Shown here: in pieces, positions 8,534 to 17,571 of the stretch
How positions within the stretch are numbered: position 1 is the first letter of the stretch
How the letters are laid out: each line of letters starts with the position of its first letter
DNA from: Rhodocyclaceae bacterium
Lineage (GTDB): Bacteria > Pseudomonadota > Gammaproteobacteria > Burkholderiales > Rhodocyclaceae
NCBI GenBank assembly: GCA_029982755.1
Contig: JARRBR010000018.1
Coordinates: 1-34,838, forward strand
Length of the DNA: 34,838 nt
Direction: 5' to 3'
The notes under the pieces: generated by a model
What the model was told of the DNA's origin: nothing
Databases searched by the model: none
Seen by the model: only the letters and a program-made list of their open reading frames with translations
Program-made: the position numbers and the translations under genes

Positions 8534-9510
8534 TGGCCGCCACTGCCCCCGAGACCGGCGGCCTGCGCGTCGCCTTCGCCGGCACCCCGGAGTTCGCCGC
8601 CCGCGCGCTCGAGGCCATCCTCGCCGCCGGCCACGAGGTGCCGCTGGTGCTGACCCAGCCCGACCGCCCCGCCGGCCGCGGCATGAAGCTGACCCCGAGC
8701 GCGGTGAAGAAGCTCGCGCTCGAGCGCGGCATCGAGGTCGACCAGCCCGAGAAGCTGCGCACCGAGGAGCAGCGTGCGCGCCTCGCCGCGTGCGCGCCCG
8801 ACCTGCTGGTGGTGGCCGCCTACGGCCTGATCCTGCCCACGGCGGTGCTAGAGCTGCCGCGCCTGGGCTGCCTCAACATCCACGCCTCGCTGCTGCCGCG
8901 CTGGCGCGGTGCGGCGCCGATCCACCGCGCGATCGAGGCCGGCGATGCCGAGACCGGCATCACCATCATGCAGATGGACGAAGGCCTGGACACCGGCGCC
9001 ATGCTGCTCAAGCGCGCCACGCCGATCCTGCCCGCCGACACCACCGCCAGCCTGCACGACCGCCTGGCGGCCCTGGGCGGCGAATGCATCGTCGAGGCCC
9101 TGGCCGCGCTGCAGCGCGGCGAGCTCGTCGCCACCCCGCAGCCGGCCGAGGGCGTGACCTATGCCGCCAAGATCGGACGTGCCGAGGCCAGCATCGACTG
9201 GACGCGCCCGGCGGCCGACATCGAGCGTGCCATGCGCGCCTTCGACCCCTTCCCCGGCGCCGCCTCCAGCCTGCGCGACACGGTGGTGAAATGCTGGTCG
9301 GGCAAGGTCGTGCCCGGCGCGGGCGAGCCCGGCACGGTGCTCGCGGTCGACGAGGAAGGCGAGGGCGGCATCACCATCGCCTGCGGCCGCGACGCGCTGC
9401 GATGCACGGTGTTACAACGCCCCGGCAGCAAGCGCCTGCCCGCCGGGGAATTCCTGCGCGGATTCCCGGTCTCTGTCGGCGAACGCTTCACGGCGCCTGC
9501 TGCGGCTTGA
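8533..9510 (+). CDS. fmt: Methionyl-tRNA formyltransferase
   Basis: 325 residues. The N-terminal formyltransferase domain shows [12 protein letters not shown], the folate-binding and catalytic segment [20 protein letters not shown] (Asn115 and His117) and Asp153 in GLDTGAML, matching N106, H108 and D144 of the E. coli enzyme. The C-terminal OB-like tRNA-binding domain ends with [18 protein letters not shown]. It formylates initiator Met-tRNA using 10-formyl-THF. The ATG overlaps the def stop by one base, so no separate ribosome site is needed. Confidence 0.97.
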   Translation: MAATAPETGGLRVAFAGTPEFAARALEAILAAGHEVPLVLTQPDRPAGRGMKLTPSAVKKLALERGIEVDQPEKLRTEEQRARLAACAPDLLVVAAYGLILPTAVLELPRLGCLNIHASLLPRWRGAAPIHRAIEAGDAETGITIMQMDEGLDTGAMLLKRATPILPADTTASLHDRLAALGGECIVEALAALQRGELVATPQPAEGVTYAAKIGRAEASIDWTRPAADIERAMRAFDPFPGAASSLRDTVVKCWSGKVVPGAGEPGTVLAVDEEGEGGITIACGRDALRCTVLQRPGSKRLPAGEFLRGFPVSVGERFTAPAAA

Positions 9511-9572
9511 ACATCAGCGCACGCGGCCCAAACTGAGTCGACGAGTCAATCTCTTGCAGGAAGGATCCCGCA

Positions 9573-10412
9573 ATGTTCGGAAACTGGATCAAGACCACCA
9601 TCCTGATGGCCGGCATCGTCGCCCTTTTCGGCGCGATGGGCGCCGCCATCGGCGGCCAGCAGGGCATGCTGATCGCGCTCGTCATGGGCGGGGCGATGAA
9701 TTTCTGGGCCTACTGGTTCTCGGACAAGATGGTGCTGAAGATGTACAAGGCGCGCGAGGTCGATGCCGCGTCCTCGCCCTATCTGTACAACATGGTGCGT
9801 GAGCTCGCGCAGCGCGCCGAGCTGCCGATGCCCAAGGTCTACATCATCGACGAGGCTCAGCCCAACGCCTTCGCCACCGGCCGCAACCCGGAGAACGCCG
9901 CGGTCGCCGCCACCACCGGCATCATGCGCATGCTCTCCGAGCGCGAGCTGCGCGGCGTGATGGCGCACGAGCTCGCGCACGTGAAGAACCGCGACATCCT
10001 GATCTCGACCATCTCCGCCACCATCGCCGGCGCGATCTCGATGCTGGCCAACTTCGGCATGTTCTTCGGCGGCCGCGACGGCGAGGACCGTCCCAACCCG
10101 GTCGTGTCGATCGCGATGATGATCCTCGCCCCGCTCGCCGGCATGGTCATCCAGATGGCCATCAGCCGCACCCGCGAGTTCGGCGCCGACCGCGGCGGCG
10201 CGGAGATCTCCGGCGATCCCGAGGCGCTCGCCAGCGCGCTCGCCAAGATCGACGCCTACGCCCGCGGCATCCCGATGCACACGGCCGAGCAGCATCCCGA
10301 GACGGCGCAGATGATGATCATGAATCCGCTCTCCGGCGGCGGCCTGCGCGGGCTGTTCTCCACCCACCCGTCGACGCAGGAGCGCATCGCCCGCCTGCGC
10401 GCCATGCGCTGA
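9573..10412 (+). CDS. htpX: HtpX, membrane zinc metalloprotease
   Basis: 279 residues, M48B family. Two N-terminal membrane segments (about 6-27 and 31-48) are followed by the zinc site [11 protein letters not shown] (His132, Glu133, His136). Two further membrane segments follow (about 145-165 and 178-195), and then the third ligand region [13 protein letters not shown]. Role: degrades misfolded or damaged inner-membrane proteins, often under Cpx or heat-stress control in enterics. AGGAAGGA lies 7-14 nt before the ATG. It is 62 nt downstream of fmt on the same strand and convergent with the TIR-receiver gene. Confidence 0.95.
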   Translation: MFGNWIKTTILMAGIVALFGAMGAAIGGQQGMLIALVMGGAMNFWAYWFSDKMVLKMYKAREVDAASSPYLYNMVRELAQRAELPMPKVYIIDEAQPNAFATGRNPENAAVAATTGIMRMLSERELRGVMAHELAHVKNRDILISTISATIAGAISMLANFGMFFGGRDGEDRPNPVVSIAMMILAPLAGMVIQMAISRTREFGADRGGAEISGDPEALASALAKIDAYARGIPMHTAEQHPETAQMMIMNPLSGGGLRGLFSTHPSTQERIARLRAMR

Positions 10413-10415
10413 ACC

Positions 10416-10444
10416 CCTCCGCTCCGCAGCCGGCGGCGCGGAGG
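10416..10444. terminator. Weak hairpin between htpX and the TIR-receiver gene
   Basis: A 7-bp stem, CCTCCGC (10416-10422) with GCGGAGG (10438-10444), in the 39-nt convergent gap. There is no T-tract, so termination is uncertain. Confidence 0.35.
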
Positions 10445-10451
10445 TTCCGGT

Positions 10452-11606
10452 TCATGCGGATTGCAGCGCGGTCCTGACCAGGGCGAGCAGTTCGCCCGGG
10501 GTGACCGCCTCGCCGAAGGCGCCGGCGCGCAGCAGGGTGTCCCGCCGCGCCGTGCGTCGATCGGCGTCGAACTCGCCGTGATAGAAGATCACCGGGAGCC
10601 GGCGCGGGCGCATTGCCAGCGCGCGCAGCAGCTTCAGCCCGGCGCTCGCCGCTCCGTCCAGCGCTTCCGGACGGTCCCAGTCCGACAACACCAGATCGAA
10701 GCCCTCCTCGTCCGTATCCAGGCGCGTGAGCGCTTCCTCGGTGCTGTGCACGGAGACCACCTCGATCTGCAGCTTCGCCAGCGCGGCGACCTCGTGGCGG
10801 TTGCCCTCGGGCTTGTCGTCCACCCACAGCACCCGCTTCTGTTCGGGCATGTCGATCAGCGCGGCGGCCATGTCGTGAGCTTCGGCGCTGTCGATGTCGG
10901 GGACGCCGCGCATGCGCGCCGCGACCGAAAGCGCATTGGCGAAGCCGGCGCACATGCGCTGGACGAGGGCGTCGGTGCGCGCTTCCTGCACTGAATCGAG
11001 CTGCACGCCGCGGATGCTGCGCGCGGCGCCGGCGCTTGCGGTGGCCGCGTCGGGCGGTGCCGCGGCCGTCGCGGTTGCCGTCGCGAAGTCGCTCGGGCCG
11101 GGCGCCGACGGGGGCGCAGGCGCGTTCGCCGGTGTGCTGGGCGGCGCGCTCGCCCAGCCCTTCTGGATGGCCTCGACCGTGCGCCGGATGCCCTTGGCGA
11201 CATCGGTCCATGCCTCGTCGCGGTTGGGCCAGGAGGTGACCGGACGCAGGTCGGTGGGCAGGCCCTGAAACTTCGCGAAGGGTGCGCCCTCGATGTCGAC
11301 CGCGCGCAGCAGTACCGGCACCACGCTCGCTTCGCCGCGCTCCGCGCGCGCGATCGCGGTTCCGAGTTCCTTGCCCCAGATGTAGTCGGAGTTGAGGAAG
11401 TCCATGCTCACCAGCAGCAGGATCAGATCTGCGCTCGTGAGTTGCGCGTCGATCGCCTCGTCCCACTGCTGCCCCGGGACGATGCCGCGGTCATGCCAGG
11501 GGCGGATCACGCCCTTGCGTCGGAGCAGCGCGAGATGGCCGTCGAGCTCGTCGCGCAGCTTCTCGTCCTCGTGCGCGTAGCTGTAGAAGAGATCCACCGG
11601 TTCCAT
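10452..11606 (-). CDS. TIR domain - receiver domain fusion protein
   Basis: 384 residues from the ATG at 11606, which has GGAG 7 nt upstream; an open extension to 11798 is low-complexity and not TIR-like. Residues about 1-150 form a TIR_2-like domain: it opens with [14 protein letters not shown], continues with the [20 protein letters not shown] segment, and has [15 protein letters not shown], where Glu80 occupies the catalytic position of TIR NAD+-cleaving enzymes. A Pro/Ala-rich linker (about 150-195) and a helical segment (about 200-250) join it to a C-terminal receiver-like domain (about 257-380). That domain has an acidic pair Asp263-Asp264 (LWVDDKPE) and a candidate phospho-acceptor Asp309 (LVLSDWDRP). 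Bacterial TIR proteins often act in NAD+ depletion or signalling during phage defence. A receiver fused C-terminally suggests phosphorylation-gated or degenerate receiver-gated activity. No histidine kinase or other defence gene is adjacent. Domain calls are firm; the function is inferred. Confidence 0.8.
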   Translation of the reverse strand: MEPVDLFYSYAHEDEKLRDELDGHLALLRRKGVIRPWHDRGIVPGQQWDEAIDAQLTSADLILLLVSMDFLNSDYIWGKELGTAIARAERGEASVVPVLLRAVDIEGAPFAKFQGLPTDLRPVTSWPNRDEAWTDVAKGIRRTVEAIQKGWASAPPSTPANAPAPPSAPGPSDFATATATAAAPPDAATASAGAARSIRGVQLDSVQEARTDALVQRMCAGFANALSVAARMRGVPDIDSAEAHDMAAALIDMPEQKRVLWVDDKPEGNRHEVAALAKLQIEVVSVHSTEEALTRLDTDEEGFDLVLSDWDRPEALDGAASAGLKLLRALAMRPRRLPVIFYHGEFDADRRTARRDTLLRAGAFGEAVTPGELLALVRTALQSA

Positions 11607-11809
11607 CGCGACGCTCCATCGGGTTGCGGCCTCGTCTTCAAGATAGATCAGGCCGGCGCGGTCGTCTGCGTGAGGATGAGCCCTCGTCCTCGGTGCGCGA
11701 TCGGCCGCGGCGGTGGCGCCAGCCGTCATCGGCTTGGTGTAGGCTAGCGGGCGGACCAGCCGGCGCCCGACGAACAAGCCGGCATCACCCTCACCCACAG
11801 GAGAACACC

Positions 11810-12310
11810 ATGAGCAAAGTGACCCTCGGCGGCAACCCGATCGACGTGGCGGGCCGTTTCCCGCAGGCCGGCGATGCCGCGCCCGCGTTCAAGCTGACCG
11901 GTGCCGACCTGGCGGACGTCGGCCTCGACGCCTTCGCCGGCAAGCGCAAGGTGCTGAACATCGTCCCCAGCCTGGACACCCCGGTGTGCGCCACCTCGAC
12001 CCGCAAGTTCAACGAGGAAGCCGGCAAGCTCGCCGACACCGTGGTGCTGGTCGTGTCGGCTGACCTGCCCTTCGCCGCCAAGCGCTTCTGCGAGACCGAA
12101 GGCCTGCAGAACGTGAAGACGCTGTCGACCTTCCGCAATCCGCAGTTCGGCGAAGCCTACGGCGTGGCGATCACCTCCGGCCCGCTCGCCGGCATCACCG
12201 CGCGCGCGGTCGTCGTCATCGACGCCAACGACAAGGTCGCCTACTCGCAGCTGGTGCCCGAGATCAAGGAAGAGCCGGACTACGCGGCCGCGCTCGCCGC
12301 GCTGAAGTAA
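11810..12310 (+). CDS. tpx: Thiol peroxidase Tpx
   Basis: 166 residues, peroxiredoxin Tpx family. The peroxidatic Cys60 lies in [14 protein letters not shown] and the resolving Cys94 in AKRFCETEG, matching C61 and C95 of E. coli Tpx. Both are present, so this is an atypical 2-Cys enzyme. It reduces lipid and alkyl hydroperoxides with thioredoxin as reductant. AGGAGA lies just before the ATG, and the gene ends at a T-rich hairpin. It is divergent from the TIR-receiver gene across about 200 nt, where I see no convincing promoter pair. Thematically linked to oxyR and dps 10 kb away. Confidence 0.96.
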   Translation: MSKVTLGGNPIDVAGRFPQAGDAAPAFKLTGADLADVGLDAFAGKRKVLNIVPSLDTPVCATSTRKFNEEAGKLADTVVLVVSADLPFAAKRFCETEGLQNVKTLSTFRNPQFGEAYGVAITSGPLAGITARAVVVIDANDKVAYSQLVPEIKEEPDYAAALAALK

Positions 12311-12332
12311 GCGAGCCCAACACCGCTGCAGC

Positions 12333-12358
12333 AGGCCCGCCACCGTGCGGGCCTTTTT
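12333..12358 (+). terminator. Intrinsic terminator after tpx
   Basis: An 8-bp stem, AGGCCCGC (12333-12340) with GCGGGCCT (12347-12354), followed by a run of T. It lies 22 nt after the tpx stop and just before the convergent end of the HlyD gene. Confidence 0.85.
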
Positions 12359-12367
12359 GCGGGCTCG

Positions 12368-13768
12368 TCATTCGCTCAGCGCGGTGGTGAAGCGGCGCAG
12401 CAGGGGCCGCAGCAGATACACCATCAGCGAGCGCTCCCCGGTCTTCACCATCACCGTGGTCTGCATCCCCGGCTGCAGGCGCAGGTCGCCCAGGCGTGCC
12501 TTCTCCTCCGGCGGTACCCGCACCCGCATGGTGTAGTGGCCCTCGCCGCTGCGCTGATCCACGATCACGTCCGCCGACACCACGTCCACCGTGCCCCGGA
12601 CCACCGGGCGCTCGACGCGGCTGGCGTAGGCGTCGAAATGCACGTCGGCGTGCAGACCGGCGTGCAGGCGGTCGATGTGCTGGGGCTGCACGCGCGCCTC
12701 GACCACGAGCTCGTCGGCCTGCGGCACCACGTCCAGGATGCGGTCGCCGGGCTTGATCACGCCGCCGACGGTGTGCACCGCCAGATCCACCACCACGCCG
12801 CTGACCGGCGCCTTCAACGCCAGGCGGTCGACGGTGTCGCGCTGCGCTGCCAGGCGTTCACCGAGCACCGCCACCTCGCGCTGCACCTCGGCGAGCTGGG
12901 TCTCGACGTTGCGGCGGAATTCGATCTCGAGCTGGGCGTCGCGCATGCGGAACTCCGACAGGCGCGCATTGGTGGCGGCGATGTTGGACAGGTCCTCGCT
13001 CTGCCGGCTCTGCACCTCGGCGAGCTGGCGCTCGATGTCGACCAGATGGTTGCGCGACACGAAGCCCTGGTCGTTGAGCTTGCGGTAGGAGGCGAGCTGC
13101 TCCTCGAACAGCGCCACCTGCTTCTCGCGCCCGCGGCGCAGGCTGCCGAGGCTGGCGAGCTGGCTCTCCAGGCCGCGCACCGATTCGCGCACGATGCGCT
13201 GCTCGCCTTCGAGCGCGCTGCGGCGCGAGGCGAACAGGTCCTGCTGCATGCGCATCAGCTGCACCACCGCCGGATCGTCGGTGGCGGCCGCGGCGAGCTC
13301 GGGCGGGAAGCGGATCGCCGCGGCGCCGTCGCGTTCGGCATCCAGGCGGGCGCGCATGGCGAGCGCGGTGTGCCTCTGGCTGAGCGTGGCGTTGAGCGCC
13401 GAGCGCGCCTGGGTCTCGTTGAGGATCAGCAGGTCCTCGCCGGCCTGCACCACCTGGCCGTCGCGCACCAAGATGCGCTCGACCACGCCGCCGCTGGGGT
13501 GGTCGATGCGCTTGCGGTTCGATTCCACCATCACCACGCCGGCGGCCGGGATGCCCTCGTCCAGCGGCGCCAGCGTCGCCCACAGCAGGAAGCCGCCGAA
13601 GCCGAGGGCGAGGATCCCCAGCCCGAGGCGGATCACGCTGCGGTAGTCGGTGTCGGGAAACTGCACGGTCTCGCCGCCATGCAGTTCGAGCACGCCGGCC
13701 AGCGGATGCGCCTTCGTCGGCGCCGGGCCGGGGGCGGCATTCACGGGGTGCGGGAAGTTGCTGCTCAT
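12368..13768 (-). CDS. HlyD-family membrane fusion protein of a type I secretion system
   Basis: 466 residues. A short cytosolic N-terminus is followed by one membrane segment (about 45-67). Next comes the lipoyl-type half motif RIDHPSGGVVERILVRDG with VVQAGEDLLIL (about 87-118), a long coiled-coil hairpin (about 130-320) and a second lipoyl half with LKAPVSGVVVDL. The C-terminal beta-barrel ends in the HlyD/PrtE-type LQPGMQTTVMVKTGERSLMVYLLRPL. It bridges the inner-membrane ABC protein to a TolC-like outer-membrane channel. The ATG overlaps the ABC gene stop by 4 nt (ATGA), so the two are translationally coupled. No outer-membrane channel gene is in the window. The closest family look is PrtE/AprE/HasE. 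Confidence 0.93.
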   Translation of the reverse strand: MSSNFPHPVNAAPGPAPTKAHPLAGVLELHGGETVQFPDTDYRSVIRLGLGILALGFGGFLLWATLAPLDEGIPAAGVVMVESNRKRIDHPSGGVVERILVRDGQVVQAGEDLLILNETQARSALNATLSQRHTALAMRARLDAERDGAAAIRFPPELAAAATDDPAVVQLMRMQQDLFASRRSALEGEQRIVRESVRGLESQLASLGSLRRGREKQVALFEEQLASYRKLNDQGFVSRNHLVDIERQLAEVQSRQSEDLSNIAATNARLSEFRMRDAQLEIEFRRNVETQLAEVQREVAVLGERLAAQRDTVDRLALKAPVSGVVVDLAVHTVGGVIKPGDRILDVVPQADELVVEARVQPQHIDRLHAGLHADVHFDAYASRVERPVVRGTVDVVSADVIVDQRSGEGHYTMRVRVPPEEKARLGDLRLQPGMQTTVMVKTGERSLMVYLLRPLLRRFTTALSE

Positions 13769-15495
13769 GCCGCGGCCTCCTCCTCGATCCGCGCCTGGGG
13801 TCCGGCGCCCGCGGCGCGTGCCAGCGCCGGCATGGACTTGAAGATCGCGTCGCGCGGGCCGTAGGCCTTGATCGCGCCGTCGGCGAGGATCATCACCGCG
13901 TCGGCGATGGCGAGCAGGTTGAGGCGGTGGGTCATCACGAACACCGTGCTGCGCGCGCGCCTGAGGTCCTGCAGCGCGGCCAGCAGCGCGGCGTCGCCGG
14001 CCTCGTCGAGGTTGGCGTTGGGCTCGTCGAGCACCACCAGCGCGGGCGAACCGTACAGCGCGCGTGCCAGGCCGATGCGCTGGCGCTGGCCGCCCGACAG
14101 CGCCAGGCCGCCTTCGCCGATCGGGGTGTCGTAGCCCTCGGGCAGGTGCAGGATCATGTCGTGCACCCCGGCGCGGCGCGCGGCCTCGACGATGCGGGCG
14201 TCGTCGCGCGCGCCGAAGCGGGCGATGTTCTCCGCCACCGTGCCCTCGAACAGCTCGACGTCCTGCGGCAGGTAGCCGAGCCAGGGGCCGAGCTCCTCCT
14301 TGTCCCACTTCGCGAGTTCGGCGTTGTCCAGGCGCAGGCTGCCGGCGAGCGGCGGCCACACGCCGACCAGGCCGCGTGCCAGGCTGGACTTGCCCGAGGC
14401 GCTGGGGCCGATCACCGCCACCAGCATGCCCGGCTTGGCGCCGAAGCTGACGCCCTTGACCACCGGGTTGCGGCTCCCGGGCGCGGCCAGCACCAGGTTG
14501 TCGGCGAGCACGAAGCCCTGTGGGCGCGGCAGCGCGGTGCGCTCGCGCTCGGCCGGTGCGCTGGCCAGCAGCTCGGCCAGGCGGGCATGGGCGCCGCGCG
14601 CCGACACCGTGCTGCGCCAGGTGCCGATTGCCAGGTCCACCGGCGCCAGCGCGCGTCCGAGCAGGATGGAGCCGGCGATCATGCCGCCGGCGGTGAGCTG
14701 GTTGTCCAGCACCAGCAGCGCGCCCAGGCCGAGGATGCCGGACTGCGCGAGCAGGCGGGTGAAGCGGCTGGCGGCGCCGACCCAGGCGGCGCGCTCGCTG
14801 GCCTTGGCCTGCAGGCGCAGCACCCCGGCCTGGCGCGCCTGCCAGCGCCCGCGCAGGCTGCCGAGCATGCCCATGGCCTCGATCACCTCGGCGTTGCGCA
14901 GCTTGCTGCCGGCATCGTTGGCGGCGGCGGTGGCCAGCCGGTTGGCCTCGCCCAGCGGCGCGGCAGTGAGCTTCTCGTTGGCCCACGCCAGCGCCACCAG
15001 CAGCGCCGCCGCCACCAGCCCGAACAGGCCCAGCCAGGGGCTGAGCAGGAAGATCACCAGTAGGTAGATCGGCGCCCACGGTGCGTCGAAGAAGGCGAGC
15101 AGGCCCTTGCCGGTGAGGAACTGGCGCAGGTTGGTCAGATCGCCCAGCGCCTGCCCGGGGTTGCCGCTGCGGCTGCCGAGGTAGCGCCGGAAGGAGGCGT
15201 CGAACACCTGCCCGCCCAGGCGCAGGTCCAGCGCCGAGCTGGCGCGCACCAGCACCCGCGAGCGCACCCACTCCAGCGCCGCCTCCAGCGCATACACCCC
15301 GACCATGATCAGGGTCAGCATCAGCAGGGTGAATTCGTTGCGGCTGGACAGCACGCGGTCGTAGACCTGCAGCATGTACAGGGTGGGCATCAGCATCAGC
15401 AGGTTGATGACGAAGCTGAAGCTGCCGACGGCGAGGAACACGCCGCGGAAGGCGGCGATGGTCGCGCGCAAGGGATTGTGGTCGTGGCTTTGCAT
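13765..15495 (-). CDS. Type I secretion ABC permease/ATPase (PrtD/AprD/HasD type)
   Basis: 576 residues. The membrane domain (about 15-300) has the PrtD-type opening FLAVGSFSFVINLLMLMPTL and LYMLQVYDRVLSSRN. The nucleotide-binding domain has Walker A GPSASGKS (363-370), signature LSGGQ (466-470) and Walker B VVLDEP with Asp490 and Glu491. There is no N-terminal C39 peptidase domain, so the substrate is not expected to be cleaved at a double-Gly leader; this fits RTX-like C-terminal-signal substrates. No Shine-Dalgarno is visible; TATAGT lies 9 nt before the ATG, so a leaderless message is possible. The likely substrate, the Gly-rich protein, is encoded immediately upstream. Confidence 0.94.
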   Translation of the reverse strand: MQSHDHNPLRATIAAFRGVFLAVGSFSFVINLLMLMPTLYMLQVYDRVLSSRNEFTLLMLTLIMVGVYALEAALEWVRSRVLVRASSALDLRLGGQVFDASFRRYLGSRSGNPGQALGDLTNLRQFLTGKGLLAFFDAPWAPIYLLVIFLLSPWLGLFGLVAAALLVALAWANEKLTAAPLGEANRLATAAANDAGSKLRNAEVIEAMGMLGSLRGRWQARQAGVLRLQAKASERAAWVGAASRFTRLLAQSGILGLGALLVLDNQLTAGGMIAGSILLGRALAPVDLAIGTWRSTVSARGAHARLAELLASAPAERERTALPRPQGFVLADNLVLAAPGSRNPVVKGVSFGAKPGMLVAVIGPSASGKSSLARGLVGVWPPLAGSLRLDNAELAKWDKEELGPWLGYLPQDVELFEGTVAENIARFGARDDARIVEAARRAGVHDMILHLPEGYDTPIGEGGLALSGGQRQRIGLARALYGSPALVVLDEPNANLDEAGDAALLAALQDLRRARSTVFVMTHRLNLLAIADAVMILADGAIKAYGPRDAIFKSMPALARAAGAGPQARIEEEAAA

Positions 15496-15647
15496 GGCGC
15501 AACGACTATATCGGCTCGGGTCGCGGGGATTCTGTCCGCTTTATCACGGTCGGCCTCATTCGCCCGCGCATGCCCGCAGGGGAGTCCATGCCAGCGCTGG
15601 GCCCGAAGGCGCTCGAACGCGAGCGCGGATGCAGGGCCCGGAAGCAA

Positions 15648-15677
15648 GAAGCCCCCTGGCACGGACCAGGGGGCTTC
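15648..15677 (-). terminator. Intrinsic terminator between the Gly-rich protein gene and the T1SS genes
   Basis: A perfect 12-bp stem, GAAGCCCCCTGG (15648-15659) with CCAGGGGGCTTC (15666-15677), around a 6-nt loop, 20 nt after the leftward Gly-rich gene. It would separate abundant substrate mRNA from low-level transporter mRNA, a usual arrangement for type I secretion loci. The rest of the gap (15496-15647) holds no gene. Confidence 0.8.
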
Positions 15678-15696
15678 TATCGCTGGAGGCAGCCGA

Positions 15697-17547
15697 TCAG
15701 GCGAGGATCAGATCGGCCTCCGTCAGGCCGCTTGCGCCGACCAGATCGATCACCAGGTCCGCACTGGCGTCGCCGTTGAAGTCGAACGCCACGCTGTCCT
15801 CCGAGGCCGACCAGCTGAAGCTCCCGGCATCGGAGATCAGCGCCGACACGTCCAGCTTGTCGGTGCCGACGGTGAAGCCGAGCACCTTGTCGGTCGCAAG
15901 GCTGCCGTCGGACTGCTCCAGGCTGGTGTAGCGCAGCACATCGACACCGCTGCCCAACGTGTAGGTGTCGCTGCCCTGGGTGGCGTGGATCTCCGAGCCG
16001 CCGCTGCCCATGGTCATCGTGTCATCTTCGTTCGAGCCGGAGATGGTCAGCTTGCCGCTGAGGCCGGTCGCATCGACCATGACGCTGGCTGAGAAGCCTG
16101 TGCCGTCGGTACCGTCGGTGCCGTCCTGTCCCGCGCTGCCGTTGGCGCCGGCTGCGCCTTGCGTGCCGTCGTCGGGGCTGTCGCCACCCGCGCCGCTGGT
16201 GCCGTCGGTGCCGTCAGAACCACTGCCTAGCCCATCGCCACCGTCGCCGCCCACGCCGCCGAGGCCTCCCTCGCCGCTGGTTCCGCCGGTACCGCCTGCG
16301 CCACCCGAACCCGCCGTGCCGCCGACACCGCCTTCCCCTCCGGCGCCGCCGAGGATGGTCACGTCGTTGCTGCCGATGATGAACACCTTGTTCACCGCGC
16401 CATTGTCGATTGCGACCCCGCCGTCACCGCCGTTGCCGCCGTTGCCGCCATTGCCGCCATCGCCGCCGTCACCGCCCGCCGCACCCGTACCGCCGTCGCC
16501 GCCGTCACCGCCGTCGCCGCCTGCTGCGCCGCTCTGGTAGGTCGTACCGCCGGCATTGATGCCGTCGCCGCCGTCGCCGCCGTCACCGCCATCGCCGCCA
16601 TCGCTGGCGTCGCCGCCATCGCCGCCTTCGCCCCCGTCGCCGCCGCTCCCGCCGTCGCCGCCGGCGCCGCCCGTGCCACCCAGGATGGTGACGGATTCTG
16701 CGCTGGCGTCGATGAGGATGGCGCTGTAGCCCGCCGCCTGGTCGATCGTCAGCGCGGCGCCGCCGTCGCTGCCATCGGTGCCCCCGGTGCCGTCGTCACC
16801 GCGCTCGCCGGATCCTCCAACGGCCCCGTCGCTGCCCTTGCCGCCGTTGGCGCCGTCCTCACCTGCGGTGGCGGCAACGCGATTGTTCCCTTGAACGGTA
16901 TAGGCATTAGCACCGTCCTTGCCGTCCGCACCATCTGCACCAGCCTCCGTCGCGTCCCCGCCGTCCAACCCCGCGGTGCCGTCTTCACCGGCCGTCCCGT
17001 TGGTGCCATCCTCGCCTGCTTCCCCGCTCGTCGGAGCAGCGATCACATAGGGAGTCTCGCCCCAGGGCGGCAGTCCGGCGTCGAACACGGCCTCGTTGTC
17101 CACCCACTTGATGCTGTCACTGCCGTTAACGCTGGTGGCGCGCACACCGAGGGTGCCGAAGGTCTCGGGATCGAAGCTGGTGAGGCCGAGGTCGGCGAGC
17201 GTCAGAACCAGGCTCTCGCCTGCGGTGACGTAGCTTTCCTTCTGCTCACCTTCACTTCCCAGGCCGGTGCTCGACACCTTGCCGTAGTCGTCCCAGACGA
17301 TCTTCGCGGTGCTGGCATCGCCCTCGTCGTCCCAGACGGTGTTCGTGCCGTTCATGTTCAGGCTGTTGTCGGCCTTGACCAGCGTGTAGCCGTCGGACGT
17401 GGTGTTGCCGTCCGAGAACCAGAGGGCGTTCAGGTCGAAGGAACCCGTCAGGCCGTTCACGGTGAAGCTTTCCGTGGCGGTGTCATAGACGACGGTGAAC
17501 GCGAGTCCGCTCGCATCGGAGCCGAATTGCCAGGTGTAGGTGCTCAT
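15697..17547 (-). CDS. Large Gly-Gly-X / collagen-like repeat protein, predicted type I secretion substrate
   Basis: 616 residues, no N-terminal signal peptide. Residues 1-170 form a beta-rich, Trp-containing domain I do not recognise (WQFGSDASGLAFTVVYD). Residues about 171-485 are triplet repeats. The flanks are collagen-like Gly-X-Y (GEDGTNGTAGEDG; GQDGTDGTDGTG) and the core is Gly-Gly-X (GGDGGDGG). The repeats are interrupted by short hydrophobic inserts (AILIDASAESVTILGG, KVFIIGSNDVTILGG). Residues 486-616 are acidic and beta-rich, with SNEDDTMTMGSGGSEI and an ending FDFNGDASADLVIDLVGA then LTEADLILA, as in RTX/serralysin-type C-terminal secretion signals. No Cys is present, typical of T1SS substrates. 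ATG 17547 was chosen over 17550 because AGGA is then 6 nt away. It is followed by the T1SS genes and preceded by a PilZ gene. Probable extracellular or surface structural protein or adhesin. Confidence 0.82.
   Translation of the reverse strand: MSTYTWQFGSDASGLAFTVVYDTATESFTVNGLTGSFDLNALWFSDGNTTSDGYTLVKADNSLNMNGTNTVWDDEGDASTAKIVWDDYGKVSSTGLGSEGEQKESYVTAGESLVLTLADLGLTSFDPETFGTLGVRATSVNGSDSIKWVDNEAVFDAGLPPWGETPYVIAAPTSGEAGEDGTNGTAGEDGTAGLDGGDATEAGADGADGKDGANAYTVQGNNRVAATAGEDGANGGKGSDGAVGGSGERGDDGTGGTDGSDGGAALTIDQAAGYSAILIDASAESVTILGGTGGAGGDGGSGGDGGEGGDGGDASDGGDGGDGGDGGDGINAGGTTYQSGAAGGDGGDGGDGGTGAAGGDGGDGGNGGNGGNGGDGGVAIDNGAVNKVFIIGSNDVTILGGAGGEGGVGGTAGSGGAGGTGGTSGEGGLGGVGGDGGDGLGSGSDGTDGTSGAGGDSPDDGTQGAAGANGSAGQDGTDGTDGTGFSASVMVDATGLSGKLTISGSNEDDTMTMGSGGSEIHATQGSDTYTLGSGVDVLRYTSLEQSDGSLATDKVLGFTVGTDKLDVSALISDAGSFSWSASEDSVAFDFNGDASADLVIDLVGASGLTEADLILA
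16388..16682. repeat. Low-complexity trinucleotide-periodic region encoding Gly-Gly-X
   Basis: Within the Gly-rich gene the plus strand reads as long runs of GCCGCC with GTC, ATC or TTG in the third triplet. It is coding low-complexity DNA with 9-nt periodicity (Gly-Gly-Asp and Gly-Gly-Asn units), prone to in-frame slippage. The copy number could therefore vary between strains. Confidence 0.8.
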
Positions 17548-17571
17548 CATTCGTCCTTTCGGTCGTGGTTT

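Noticed and set aside
11607-11798. N-terminal extension of the TIR-receiver protein
   Set aside because: The added residues are not TIR-like, and the ATG at 11606 has GGAG at the right distance and starts the domain.
12368-15502. One 1044-codon leftward frame covering both T1SS genes
   Set aside because: Its first two thirds are out of frame with the ABC protein; HlyD really starts at 13768 and the ABC gene uses another frame.
16388-16682. Repeated GCCGCC units considered as a CRISPR or non-coding satellite
   Set aside because: Units are in frame, have 3/9-nt periodicity and encode Gly-Gly-X; there are no spacers of constant length.
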